Shown here piece after piece: positions 1-8,177 of a DNA stretch of 31,086 nt. Within the stretch, counting starts at the first letter, position 1. Each line of letters opens with the position of its first letter. Source of the DNA: a virus; the IMG/VR virus record IMGVR_UViG_3300006919_000253, positions 1-31,086 of that record, one strand, 5' to 3'. The position numbers and the translations under genes were made by a program. Under the pieces are notes generated by a model. The model was given only the letters and a program-made list of their open reading frames with translations, was not told the origin of the DNA and did not search any database.

Positions 1-1
1 T

Positions 2-1321
2 AGTGGTAACTCTGGAACTGATTTATATTTTAGAACAATTAGTGGTGGTAGTAATACTACAATCACAACCGTAGGTGATATAATAAAGATAGATTCTACT
101 GGTGGAGGTGGTGATAACTTCTATGTCACAGGATTCACATATAATGACGCTAACACACTTACAATATCAAGAAATGGTGGTTTAATTGATTTAACATCGA
201 CAATAAACACTATGACAGGATTGACTGTTAATGGTGTGTTATCCGCATCAACATATACTGGAATAACATTAGATGCTATAGATGATGTAACAACAGGAAT
301 ACCAACAACACCAGATAATTCATATCAAGGAAGGCAGTTATACTTTGACGTTGTGTCTAATGAGTTTATCTCATCACAAGAATATGGCTCAACAGGAACT
401 GTTACAATATGGGGTAAAAAAGGAAGTGCTGGAACAATAGATAAAGGTCTACCAGTTTATATTGTCGGATTTGATGATGATATACACGAAGTAGAATTGG
501 CAAACGCTACAACCGCAACTACAATGCCTGTGATTGGGTTTACAGGTGAGGATTTTGATAATACAACAACAAACCCAATTATTACTTTTGGTAGAATTAC
601 TGGTTTAAATACTACAAGTACAGTATCAACACTTAACCCTAATGGTGAAACTTGGGTAGTAAATGATGTATTATATATGAATACAACTGATGGTGGTTTA
701 ACTAAAAACAGACCAACAGGTTCTAATACACAAATACAAAGAATTGCTAAGATATTAAAAGTTGATGCAACAGCTGGTCAATTATTTATATTTAACACAG
801 CCAGAACTGCTGGTTTACCAAACTTAACAACTGATTATGTATGGTTAGGTAATGGTAATGACACACCACAAGAAGTTATTAAAACTGATTTAGGTGTAAG
901 TGTCACTGGTTTCTCATATAATAACAATAACACATTTACAATAACTGACGATAATAGTGGTTCATATACTGCAACTATTAATCAAGTTAGTGGTTTAACT
1001 GTAAATGGAACGTTAACACTTAATAGTGTTGGTGGTACAACTTCAGTTACTAACTTAGGTGTAGATGCTAGTGGTAATATTGTTAGTGGTGATACTGGTG
1101 GAGATACTTACAGTATTAATGTAACACAAGATGGTGATAATGTTGATTTAACATTAGACGCTGCTTCTGGTAGTGATTCAGTTGTACAGTTAACTGCTGG
1201 TAGTAATATAACATTAACTAGAAATAGTGCAAATGAAGTTACTATAGCATCTAGTGGCGGTGGTGGTTCTGGAGTTAGTGATGCTAATAAGATATTTAGT
1301 TGGTATATGAATGTAACGTAA
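2..1321 (+). CDS. Phage tail fibre / virion structural protein, 5'-truncated by the window edge
   Basis: The reading frame is open from the first base, so the true start lies upstream; the ATG at 212 is internal. The visible 439 codons are rich in Gly, Thr, Ser and Asn with almost no Cys, as expected of beta-structured fibre proteins. Two related segments occur, near bases 130-270 and 905-1035. Each has the pattern GF(T/S)Y-N-N-(T)-T-I followed by GLTVNG, so the protein is built from repeated beta modules. Between them lies a middle domain (around TVTIWGKKGSAG and the VYIVGFDDD stretch) of a type I recall from marine phage fibres. The C-terminus is a Gly-rich linker and a short tail ending in WYMNVT. 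The next gene starts one base after the stop, so translation is probably coupled. Likely role: distal tail fibre or adhesin. The family assignment is by style of sequence, not by a specific catalytic motif. Confidence 0.75.
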   Translation, partial: SGNSGTDLYFRTISGGSNTTITTVGDIIKIDSTGGGGDNFYVTGFTYNDANTLTISRNGGLIDLTSTINTMTGLTVNGVLSASTYTGITLDAIDDVTTGIPTTPDNSYQGRQLYFDVVSNEFISSQEYGSTGTVTIWGKKGSAGTIDKGLPVYIVGFDDDIHEVELANATTATTMPVIGFTGEDFDNTTTNPIITFGRITGLNTTSTVSTLNPNGETWVVNDVLYMNTTDGGLTKNRPTGSNTQIQRIAKILKVDATAGQLFIFNTARTAGLPNLTTDYVWLGNGNDTPQEVIKTDLGVSVTGFSYNNNNTFTITDDNSGSYTATINQVSGLTVNGTLTLNSVGGTTSVTNLGVDASGNIVSGDTGGDTYSINVTQDGDNVDLTLDAASGSDSVVQLTAGSNITLTRNSANEVTIASSGGGGSGVSDANKIFSWYMNVT

Positions 1322-1322
1322 T

Positions 1323-2150
1323 ATGGGATTAAGTTCATTAAAAGGAAATAGTGGTTATCTAGGTATTGATAAGAGGTCTGAGGTTGGTAGTACGGGAACC
1401 ACAGGTAATATGTCTGTACGTAAAGTTTATTTAGAAAGAAGAAGTGGTAATCTTGAACCTATATCACCAACACCAAGTAATATTTTATTTGAGGATGATT
1501 TTGCGTCTGGTGATTTATCTAAATGGACAGTATATAATGGTTCAGAACCAAGTGAATGGGAAGTTAATACTTATACAGCTTGTTTAAATAGTTCTGGAGT
1601 TGCACAAACAATACCTTCTGGTAGTACATATGCGGCATTTATATCTAATGATAATGGTAACTCTAATGATTACAGTAACTATAGTGACCCTCATATGGTG
1701 TTTGAGTTTACGATACCTTCTGATGTTACTGTATCTAGTTTAACACTTACTTTTGATTGGATGTGTTTTGGTGAAAGGTCTAGCGGTTTAGGTAGTTATG
1801 ATTATGGATATTTAGATTATATAGACCCATCATCATTTACACCTAATGCTGGTACTGAGTATTCCACTAGCAGTAGTACAGGTAGAGAAAGAATAATAGG
1901 TACAAATGTTAACCCTAATACTGATAGTGGTAAGTTTACTGGAGATGGTAGTAGTAGTAGGAATAATAGCGCTAGTGCTGGTTGGGTTACAGAAAATATA
2001 ACTATAGATTCTAGTGAGATTACTAGGAGTGGTCTATGGTGTAACAATGATTGTACAAGAGGTATAATGTTTAGTTGGGCATCTGATAGTAGTGTTATAG
2101 ATAACCCAGCGTGGACAATTGCAAATATAAAATTAATATATAACGTATAA
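1323..2150 (+). CDS. Putative receptor-binding protein with a cleaved-adhesin / choice-of-anchor J-like jelly-roll domain
   Basis: 275 aa. Residues 1 to about 48 form a short module (GNSGYLGIDKR ... YLERRSGNLEPISPTP) that recurs in the next gene and probably attaches both proteins to the same virion site. From about residue 55 the sequence (LFEDDFASGDLSKW, AAFISNDNG, LTFDWMCFGE, YGYLDYIDPS, GIMFSWASDSS, PAWTIANIKL) has the order and spacing of the cleaved-adhesin / choice-of-anchor J fold, a beta jelly-roll frequent in secreted Bacteroidota proteins. This suggests binding of a surface glycan or protein and perhaps recruitment from a host. The stop overlaps the next start in TAATG. The fold call comes from pattern recognition and could be checked by structure prediction. 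Confidence 0.65.
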   Translation: MGLSSLKGNSGYLGIDKRSEVGSTGTTGNMSVRKVYLERRSGNLEPISPTPSNILFEDDFASGDLSKWTVYNGSEPSEWEVNTYTACLNSSGVAQTIPSGSTYAAFISNDNGNSNDYSNYSDPHMVFEFTIPSDVTVSSLTLTFDWMCFGERSSGLGSYDYGYLDYIDPSSFTPNAGTEYSTSSSTGRERIIGTNVNPNTDSGKFTGDGSSSRNNSASAGWVTENITIDSSEITRSGLWCNNDCTRGIMFSWASDSSVIDNPAWTIANIKLIYNV

Positions 2151-3001
2151 TGAGTATTAGAGGAAATAATGGATTTATAGATGTTGATAGGAGGTTTGGT
2201 TCTACGACTGGTGATACTAAAGGTATAACCGCTAGAGAACAACATTTTTTAGAAAGAACTCAAGGTAGATTTATACCTTTAAGTTCAGACTTACTACCCC
2301 CAACACCAACGGTATGGTATGATGCTAACTCAGATTATATTACAACACAAGGTAGTCCTGTTCGTGTAGACCAATGGGATGATAGAACTTCAAATGGTAT
2401 TAATGCTACGGGTCCAGGCGGTTCGGCTGACCCTATATATAATACAAGTGATTCTGATTTTAATAGTTTACCTTCAGTTAAATTTGAGAGTAATGATTAC
2501 TTGGAGAGTGCTGATGATGCTTTATTAGATGCCACTGATGGATTTACAGTTTATCTTGTTGTAAATATGGACTCTTTCCCATCTACATTTAGTTTTCTAC
2601 TAGGTTTTACAAATGGTACTTCTTGGACACAGGGTTGGGGTATGTATTATTACGCTGGAACTTGGAGATGGTTTGTTAATGATTGGAATACTTCTTCTCA
2701 AAGAGTAGAGATGGGTAGTTGGTCTGATTTTACTAATACAAACATTTTTAAATTTTCTTATGATAGAGCATATATTTGTGGAGAGATATATGGACCTTCC
2801 GCTGTGGCCGAAGAAAAACAAGCCTATAGTAGCGCATTACAGATACCTTCTAGTGAAGGTATAACGTTTTGTTATGGTGGTAGTTCATCATATGATGGTA
2901 ATGCAACAATAGGTGAAATGTTATTTTATAATTCCCCACTTAGTTCTGCCGAAGAATCACAGGCTTTGGACTATTTAAAAGATAAATATAATATAAGTTA
3001 A
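2150..3001 (+). CDS. Putative receptor-binding protein with a LamG / concanavalin A-like lectin domain
   Basis: 283 aa. Residues 1 to about 48 (RGNNGFIDVDRR ... HFLERTQGRFIPL) align with the N-terminus of the preceding gene. The remainder is a LamG-like jelly-roll: it begins with PTPTVWYDANSDYI, continues through VDQWDDRTSNGINAT, LPSVKFESNDYLES and GFTVYLVVNM, and ends with IGEMLFYNSPLSSAEE and DYLKDKYNIS. That ending is the characteristic closing strand and helix of phage and secreted LamG-like domains. Expected function is carbohydrate recognition at the tail tip or head surface. It overlaps the upstream stop by one base, so the two paralogous proteins are made in tandem. The shared adaptor with unrelated binding domains suggests modular exchange. 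Confidence 0.75.
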   Translation: MSIRGNNGFIDVDRRFGSTTGDTKGITAREQHFLERTQGRFIPLSSDLLPPTPTVWYDANSDYITTQGSPVRVDQWDDRTSNGINATGPGGSADPIYNTSDSDFNSLPSVKFESNDYLESADDALLDATDGFTVYLVVNMDSFPSTFSFLLGFTNGTSWTQGWGMYYYAGTWRWFVNDWNTSSQRVEMGSWSDFTNTNIFKFSYDRAYICGEIYGPSAVAEEKQAYSSALQIPSSEGITFCYGGSSSYDGNATIGEMLFYNSPLSSAEESQALDYLKDKYNIS

Positions 3002-3013
3002 AAAATATAAATT

Positions 3014-3613
3014 ATGAGTTATTTAAAAATAGGTAAATATTATGGGTCAGACCCGAATCCAGTTATATATCAAATAAAAGAAGTTTTAGATGCTAACTAT
3101 GCTGATATTACTAGTGTTTATAATTGGATTAATTTAAGAGATGAATTAGGTAAAGATTTTTTATATTGTAAAGACAATGCCACAATTTTTATAGAACAAA
3201 CAACTGGTTTTAGTGGTTTAGACCAATTAGATAAAGAATGTGCTGCACAAAATTTTTGTGTTAATAAAACTGATAGAGATACTATCTATACAGATTCGGA
3301 ACAAGAGGGTTATTGGACTCAATTTGTTATAAATTCTAAAGACGCTAGGTCGTTAAGATGGAATAAAACTAAATTATATGTTTCTTTTAGATTATCAAAG
3401 GCTGATTCAAGTGATTTAGCAGTTGACACGCTTGTTTTGAACGAGAGATATGTAGAGTATGGTATTATGTCATTTGCGTTAGATGGTCAAGAAGGTTTAT
3501 ATGATTGGATAAATGGTACTAGTAGTTATACTGATGGTGGATTCCCTACTAAATCTTACTATACGTTAGATTTGAAAAATGAAGTTTTAGATAGACTTAA
3601 CGGTTTACAATAA
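3014..3613 (+). CDS. Unrecognised structural-module protein, 199 aa
   Basis: I do not recognise this family. The product is a soluble mixed alpha/beta protein with no signal peptide or membrane segment. It has four Cys (CKDN, KECAAQNFC, with spacing CX5C for the last two) and many aromatic residues (YNWINLRDELG, GYWTQFVIN, YDWINGTSS). It starts 12 bases after the lectin-like gene without a promoter motif or terminator between them, so it is co-transcribed with the adhesins. It could be a fibre-associated or neck/baseplate protein. The ATG at 3014 is the first in frame after the upstream stop region and gives a product whose N-terminus (MSYLKIGKYYG) looks natural. Confidence 0.7.
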   Translation: MSYLKIGKYYGSDPNPVIYQIKEVLDANYADITSVYNWINLRDELGKDFLYCKDNATIFIEQTTGFSGLDQLDKECAAQNFCVNKTDRDTIYTDSEQEGYWTQFVINSKDARSLRWNKTKLYVSFRLSKADSSDLAVDTLVLNERYVEYGIMSFALDGQEGLYDWINGTSSYTDGGFPTKSYYTLDLKNEVLDRLNGLQ

Positions 3614-3620
3614 TAATAAG

Positions 3621-3628
3621 ATATTTAT
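3621..3628 (+). promoter_or_regulatory. Candidate late-promoter octamer ATATTTAT upstream of the 111-aa gene
   Basis: ATATTTAT followed by AATTAAAA, ending 12 bases before the ATG at 3641. It matches the motif found before most structural genes of the window. The short distance implies a very short leader. Confidence 0.5.
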
Positions 3629-3640
3629 AATTAAAAAGAT

Positions 3641-3976
3641 ATGGAATATTTAAATACTGGTTCAAATTTAGGTACTGGATACACAACGGTTCTTAGTGCC
3701 ACATCAACAACTAAATTATTAGTTAAAACTGCGCATGCATGTAATGCTTTTAGTGCTGACACTTCATTCTACCTACAATGGTATGATAGTAGTGAATCAT
3801 CTACTTATAGTTTATCAAGCAATGTAACAATACCAACAGCTTCATCTTTTCAAGCTTTAGATGGTACATTTGTTTTAGATAATAACGATTATATTAAAGC
3901 TAAATGTGGTATCGTAACTGGTACTTCAGTAGACTTGACATTATCTTATATGGAAATAACAAATTCTGAGGGATAA
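3641..3976 (+). CDS. Small beta-rich virion protein, 111 aa, function unknown
   Basis: A short Thr/Ser-rich protein of alternating hydrophobic strands (LLVKTAHACNAF, TSFYLQWYDSS, TFVLDNNDYIKAKCG, VDLTLSYMEI) with no signal peptide. The pattern is that of a single beta-sandwich domain, similar in style to small head-decoration or fibre-tip proteins of T4-like phages. It has its own candidate promoter (3621) and is followed after one base by the patatin gene, so the two are likely co-translated. Two Cys (HACNAF, KAKCG) could pair. No specific function can be supported. Confidence 0.65.
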   Translation: MEYLNTGSNLGTGYTTVLSATSTTKLLVKTAHACNAFSADTSFYLQWYDSSESSTYSLSSNVTIPTASSFQALDGTFVLDNNDYIKAKCGIVTGTSVDLTLSYMEITNSEG

Positions 3977-3977
3977 T

Positions 3978-4970
3978 ATGAAAGCTTTAGTTATAAGTGG
4001 TGGTGGTTCTAAAGGTGCGTTTGCTGGTGGTATAGTAGATTACCTAACAAATGTTAAAAATAGAGATTATGAATTATATGTTTCTTCATCAACTGGTACA
4101 CTTGTTCAACTATTAGTAGCATCCGACAATATAGATAAATTAAAAGAAGGTTATACAACTGTTAAGAACGAAGATATATGGAGAATAAATCCATTTAAAG
4201 TTAAAACAAATCTTAACGGTAAAGTTAAAATGCAATTAAATTGGTTTAATGTTATTAGGAATTTATTACCAACCATAACCATTAAAAATTTAAATAAATT
4301 TCCATATTTTAAAATAAATAAAATTAATGGTAAGTTAAGTTTTGGTGATTCTAGCAATTTAATAAAATTAATTAAAAAGTTTTTATCTTTAAAAGAATAT
4401 TTAAGAATCAAAGAAGAACTTAATAAAGAATTAGTTGTTTGTGTTGTAAATGCAACACTTAAAGAAATTGAATATAAATCTTCAAACGATTGGGGTTATG
4501 ATGATTTTTGTGATTGGACACATGCATCATGTAGTGCATACCCATTTATGAGTCCTATAATCAAAAATGATTACCAATACATGGATGGTGCTATTTTAGA
4601 AACTGTACCTATACAAGAAGCTATTAATAGAGGTGCTACTGAGATAGATATTATTATTCTTAAAGAGGAAGAACCAAAAAAAGAAATAGAATATATTAGG
4701 AATTTAGTTCATGGTTTAATAACAGAGATTGATATGATGTATACAGAATTATCTAAAAATGATATTGTCATTGGTAAATTAAAAGCTAAAGACGAAGATA
4801 TTATTCTTAATTTTTATTATACACCTAGAAGATTGACTAATAACAGTCTAATATTTGATAAAGAGATTATGTCTAATTGGTGGGCTGAAGGTTATAATTA
4901 TGCTAAAGATAAAAATAATAAAACATATAAAATGGTTAAGGGTAGAAAAACTAAGTTGTTAAAAAATTAA
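3978..4970 (+). CDS. Patatin-like phospholipase
   Basis: 330 aa. The N-terminus has the glycine-rich oxyanion loop GGGSKGAFAGG (residues 8-18). The nucleophile elbow is SSSTG (36-40), with Ser38 at the position of the catalytic serine of GxSxG; the first Gly is replaced by Ser. The block ASCSAYPFMSP (183-193) matches the conserved A-S-x-A-x-P segment of patatins. DGA with catalytic Asp203 follows, then VPIQEAINRGATEIDIIIL. Both members of the Ser-Asp dyad are therefore present. Patatins are lipid acyl hydrolases; in a phage tail operon this one could act on host membrane lipids during lysis, entry or superinfection exclusion (inference). It lacks a signal peptide. The ATG lies one base after the previous stop. 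The next gene is convergent with a 3-base gap. Confidence 0.88.
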   Translation: MKALVISGGGSKGAFAGGIVDYLTNVKNRDYELYVSSSTGTLVQLLVASDNIDKLKEGYTTVKNEDIWRINPFKVKTNLNGKVKMQLNWFNVIRNLLPTITIKNLNKFPYFKINKINGKLSFGDSSNLIKLIKKFLSLKEYLRIKEELNKELVVCVVNATLKEIEYKSSNDWGYDDFCDWTHASCSAYPFMSPIIKNDYQYMDGAILETVPIQEAINRGATEIDIIILKEEEPKKEIEYIRNLVHGLITEIDMMYTELSKNDIVIGKLKAKDEDIILNFYYTPRRLTNNSLIFDKEIMSNWWAEGYNYAKDKNNKTYKMVKGRKTKLLKN

Positions 4971-4973
4971 AAC

Positions 4974-5129
4974 TTATTCACCATATAGGTCTGTAGGTTT
5001 TTTGCATGCTTCTTTGATTAACTTTTCAACAAATGCAAACATCTTAAGACCATTTTCTCTACAATACTCTTTAAGTATTTTATGTGTTGTAGGGGTTATT
5101 TTAAGGTTTTTAGTGCGTTTTATGGGCAT
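4974..5129 (-). CDS. Small ribbon-helix-helix (Arc/CopG-like) DNA-binding protein, 51 aa
   Basis: The minus strand encodes MPIKRTKNLKITPTTHKIL, then KEYCRENGLKMFAFVEKLIKEAC and KKPTDLYGE. This is the ribbon-helix-helix plan: a short beta strand with polar residues (KNLKIT), helix 1 (PTTHKILKEYCREN), a turn at GLKM, and helix 2 (FAFVEKLIKEA). Such proteins bind operators as dimers through the paired strands and are common small phage regulators. The gene is convergent with the patatin gene (3 bases apart) and divergent from the tail sheath gene. The upstream region holds a TAnnTTTG-type box and two inverted repeats, so autoregulation is plausible. A regulator on the minus strand of a late module is out of place and suggests independent expression. 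Confidence 0.8.
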   Translation of the reverse strand: MPIKRTKNLKITPTTHKILKEYCRENGLKMFAFVEKLIKEACKKPTDLYGE

Positions 5130-5157
5130 ATCTTTATAGTTATATATATAAGTATGA

Positions 5158-5165
5158 CAAAAGTA
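5158..5165 (-). promoter_or_regulatory. Candidate host-type -7 box for the ribbon-helix-helix gene
   Basis: Read on the minus strand the sequence is TACTTTTG, matching the Bacteroidota -7 element TAnnTTTG. It lies 28 bases before the start codon at 5129. No clear -33 TTTG is present at the expected spacing; an inverted repeat (5184-5206) occupies that position instead. Confidence 0.45.
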
Positions 5166-5180
5166 AGAAAAAAGTCTTAC
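5163..5180. promoter_or_regulatory. Inverted repeat overlapping the -7 box of the regulator gene (possible operator)
   Basis: gtaaga and tcttac (6-bp arms, 6-base spacer) overlap the candidate -7 element at 5158-5165. A repressor bound here would block the minus-strand promoter. The arms are short, so this alone would be weak evidence. Confidence 0.35.
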
Positions 5181-5183
5181 TAA

Positions 5184-5206
5184 TTATGGTCTTTTTAAGA
5201 CCATAA
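5184..5206. promoter_or_regulatory. Perfect 10-bp inverted repeat (possible operator or hairpin)
   Basis: ttatggtctt and aagaccataa are exact inverted copies separated by ttt. The repeat lies between the divergent regulator and sheath genes, at the -33 position of the regulator promoter. There is no T-run of terminator type on either side that would make it a strong intrinsic terminator for a neighbouring gene. An operator for the ribbon-helix-helix protein is the favoured reading. A terminator or processing hairpin is the alternative. Confidence 0.45.
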
Positions 5207-5229
5207 AAATTCTTTTGCGTTTTCTGAAC

Positions 5230-5237
5230 ATATTTAT
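5230..5237 (+). promoter_or_regulatory. Candidate late-promoter octamer upstream of the tail sheath gene
   Basis: ATATTTAT followed by TATTAAAT, ending 44 bases before the sheath ATG. It is part of the shared late-motif set. Confidence 0.5.
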
Positions 5238-5281
5238 TATTAAATAACTGAAAATAATAATAAATTTAAAATAAGTAAAGA

Positions 5282-8128
5282 ATGGCTGATAAGGTATTTG
5301 TAAGTCCTGGTGTATATACTTCAGAAAAAGACTTAACTTTCGTAACACGACAAGTTGGTGTGACAACACTTGGTTTAGTAGGTGAAACTACTATTGGACC
5401 AGCGTTTCAACCAATATTCGTGTCAAACTATGACGAGTTCACATCGTTTTTTGGTGGACTTAACGCAACAAAAATAAAAGATACTGGGGCACCAAAATAT
5501 GAGCTGCCTTACATTGCTAAATCTTATCTTTCTCAGACAAATCAACTATTCGTTTCCAGAATACTTGGTTTTTCTGGTTATGATGCTGGTTTAGCTTGGG
5601 GAATCACCCTTGATGCTGCATTAGATGGTACTACATCTGGTGCTACTGGTGGTGGTGGAGCTAACGCTTCATTAATCTCATTTACCGCATCTACTGGTAC
5701 TAGTGTCGCAATAACAAGTTTATCATCAACTGACCCTCTTGTTCAATCTCTTTGGGATGCTGGATTATTAACTAGTCAATTAGCATATCTAGCTGCTGCT
5801 GCAACTGGAACTACTGCATCTATAGGACCTGTATTTGAAAAGAATGGTAACACATTTAGTGGTTTAACTTTAACTAACACGCTTTCTACTAAGAGTAACT
5901 CTGGTGGTGCAGCGATTGGTGTTTGTTCTGGTGTTACAACTCATTACTCTGGTACTGGATATTCTAATATAGAGAATAAGATAGTTTCATTGCTAAGAAG
6001 TAGAGGTACTGTTGATTCTGATGAAATAATGAGACATGAATTGACTGGATTCACTAATGTAGGTTTTAACACAAATGTTACAGCTGCTGCTACTGACCCT
6101 AAAGGAGACTTTGGGTTAACTGGTACTTCTACATCACAAGGTGCATTTACATATTCATTATCTTTTGATAAAACAAAGAAAAATTACTTACCTAGAGTAC
6201 TTGGTACAGGAGCTCAAGATGGTCAAACAGCATTATATGTTGAAGAAATGTTTGATAACATGTTTGAGGATTACGTAACTGATGAAAAAGTTAGAGGTAT
6301 TAATATCGATGCACTTATAAATTATAGTGATGATTTCGATGATTACTTAACAGAATACCAACCAGCGGTTACTCCATGGGTTGTTTCTGAATTAAGAGGT
6401 AGTAACTTACTTAGATTGTTCAGATTATGGACAATTTCTGATGGTAACGCTGCTAATAAACAATTTAAAATATCTATTAAGAATATTAAATTGGATGATA
6501 AAGAATTTGATGTTGAGATTAGAGCATATGGTGATACAGATGCTAAACCTGTAGTGCTTGAGAGATTTACAAGGTTAACTATGGACCCAACATCTAATAA
6601 CTATATTGCTAAGAGAATTGGTACTTTAGATGGTGATTTTGCTTCACGTTCTACATATGTATTAGTTGAATTAGAGGAAGAGTCAGATACTTCAGACGCA
6701 TTCCCAGGTGGTTTCTTAGGTTTCCCTATTAGAGATTACCAAACAAATTCAAATAGTACTGTTCAGTCTCCATCAATTGAGTATAAGCAAACTTATGGTA
6801 CTTTTGAAAATAAAAGAAAATTTTATTTAGGTTTATCTGATACTAAGGGTATCGACCAAGATTTCTTTGATTACAAAGGTGTTCCAGAAAATGATGACTT
6901 ATCAATGTGGACTGGTCTTACTAATGGTTTCCATATGGATATCGGAGCTACTGGTGCGACAATTGATAATGTAGAAATAGTAATTAATTCAACAGGTGGT
7001 ACTTATAGTCCAGTTTATGAATTTGATACTGGTTCTTGGGCTTTTAGAACCGAATCTGATGTTGTGGGAGGACCATACGAAAAGGTTTATGCTAGAAAAT
7101 TCACATTCGCACCATACGGTGGTTTTGATGGATGGGATATCTATAGAACTAAAAGAACAAATACTGATAGATACACAATAAATGGTACTAGAGGTAAAGA
7201 TGGTTTACTTAGTGGTGTATTTGCTAATAGAGCACTTACAAATGGTGATGCTGGGATTAATTCAGATTACTATGCTTACTTAGAAGGAATTTGGACTTTC
7301 CAAAACCCAGAGGCTACAAATATTAATGTATTCTCTACACCAGGTATTGATACAACATATAATACTAACTTAGTAGAAGAGGCTATTGAGATGGTAGAAC
7401 AAGATAGAGCGGATTCACTTTATATTGTTACTACTCCAGATACAGATGCTTCGGGTGATGTTATGTTACCAGAAGATGTTGTTGACCAATTAGATGGCCA
7501 ATTTGATTCTAACTACACGGCTACTTACTGGCCTTGGGTTCAAATTAATGATGCTGAGAATAATGTTTACATCTATGTTCCACCTACAAGGGATGTAGTA
7601 AGAAATATTGCTCTTACAGATAACATTTCATTCCCATGGTTCGCAGTTGCTGGTGTACAAAGAGGTGATGTTCAAGCTATTAAAGCTAGAAAGAAACTTA
7701 CACTTGCTGAAAGAGATACTCTTTATGATGGAAGAATTAACCCAATCGCTACTTTCGCTTCTGAAGGTATTAAGATTTGGGGTAACAAAACCCTTCAAGT
7801 TAAAGACACTGCTCTTAATAGAATCAATGTAAGAAGACTATTGTTACAAGCTAGAAAATTAATTTCTGCTGTTTCTATTAGATTATTATTCGAACAAAAC
7901 GATGATGTAGTAAGAAATCAATTCTTATCACTTGTAAACCCAATCTTAGATAATATACGTTCTGAGAGAGGTCTTACAGACTTTAGAGTTGTTCTTGACG
8001 AATCTCCAGAGTTAATTGACCAAAACACTCTTTGTGGTAAAATATTCTTAAAACCAACAAGAGCGTTAGAATTCATATGTGTTGAGTTTAACATTATGAA
8101 CACTGGTGCAAGTTTCGATGATATTTAA
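5282..8128 (+). CDS. Contractile tail sheath protein (T4 gp18-like)
   Basis: 948 aa. The N-terminus MADKVFVSPGVYTSEKD carries the PGVY segment typical of phage tail sheaths, followed by GLVGETTIGPAF and FGG/YLSQTNQLFVSRIL. The C-terminal 170 residues hold the most conserved sheath block: WFAVAGVQRGDV, LYDGRINPIATF, GIKIWGNKTLQ, NVRRLLLQARKLI, LFEQND, and the final FICVEFNIMNT. The protein forms the contractile outer tube that drives the inner tube through the cell envelope. It is much longer than T4 gp18 (about 660 aa). The extra length is in the Gly/Thr/Ser-rich section after residue about 115 and in the mid-protein domains, which probably form surface-exposed insertions. A candidate late promoter precedes it and a strong terminator follows, so it can be transcribed as a single-gene unit, as fits a high-copy virion protein. 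Confidence 0.95.
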   Translation: MADKVFVSPGVYTSEKDLTFVTRQVGVTTLGLVGETTIGPAFQPIFVSNYDEFTSFFGGLNATKIKDTGAPKYELPYIAKSYLSQTNQLFVSRILGFSGYDAGLAWGITLDAALDGTTSGATGGGGANASLISFTASTGTSVAITSLSSTDPLVQSLWDAGLLTSQLAYLAAAATGTTASIGPVFEKNGNTFSGLTLTNTLSTKSNSGGAAIGVCSGVTTHYSGTGYSNIENKIVSLLRSRGTVDSDEIMRHELTGFTNVGFNTNVTAAATDPKGDFGLTGTSTSQGAFTYSLSFDKTKKNYLPRVLGTGAQDGQTALYVEEMFDNMFEDYVTDEKVRGINIDALINYSDDFDDYLTEYQPAVTPWVVSELRGSNLLRLFRLWTISDGNAANKQFKISIKNIKLDDKEFDVEIRAYGDTDAKPVVLERFTRLTMDPTSNNYIAKRIGTLDGDFASRSTYVLVELEEESDTSDAFPGGFLGFPIRDYQTNSNSTVQSPSIEYKQTYGTFENKRKFYLGLSDTKGIDQDFFDYKGVPENDDLSMWTGLTNGFHMDIGATGATIDNVEIVINSTGGTYSPVYEFDTGSWAFRTESDVVGGPYEKVYARKFTFAPYGGFDGWDIYRTKRTNTDRYTINGTRGKDGLLSGVFANRALTNGDAGINSDYYAYLEGIWTFQNPEATNINVFSTPGIDTTYNTNLVEEAIEMVEQDRADSLYIVTTPDTDASGDVMLPEDVVDQLDGQFDSNYTATYWPWVQINDAENNVYIYVPPTRDVVRNIALTDNISFPWFAVAGVQRGDVQAIKARKKLTLAERDTLYDGRINPIATFASEGIKIWGNKTLQVKDTALNRINVRRLLLQARKLISAVSIRLLFEQNDDVVRNQFLSLVNPILDNIRSERGLTDFRVVLDESPELIDQNTLCGKIFLKPTRALEFICVEFNIMNTGASFDDI

Positions 8129-8150
8129 TCGATATAATATACAAAACATC

Positions 8151-8177
8151 AAAGCCTCCAAATATGGGGGCTTTTTT
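8151..8177 (+). terminator. Intrinsic terminator after the sheath gene
   Basis: aaagcctcc pairs with the arm at 8166-8174 (9 bp including one G-U) around a 6-base loop and runs into a T tract. It isolates the sheath transcript from the next gene. Confidence 0.85.

Noticed and set aside
1817-2245. A 142-codon minus-strand frame with hydrophobic stretches
   Set aside because: It covers the end of one lectin-like gene and the start of the next, both well supported on the plus strand. Its composition is the complement of Ser/Asn/Gly codons.
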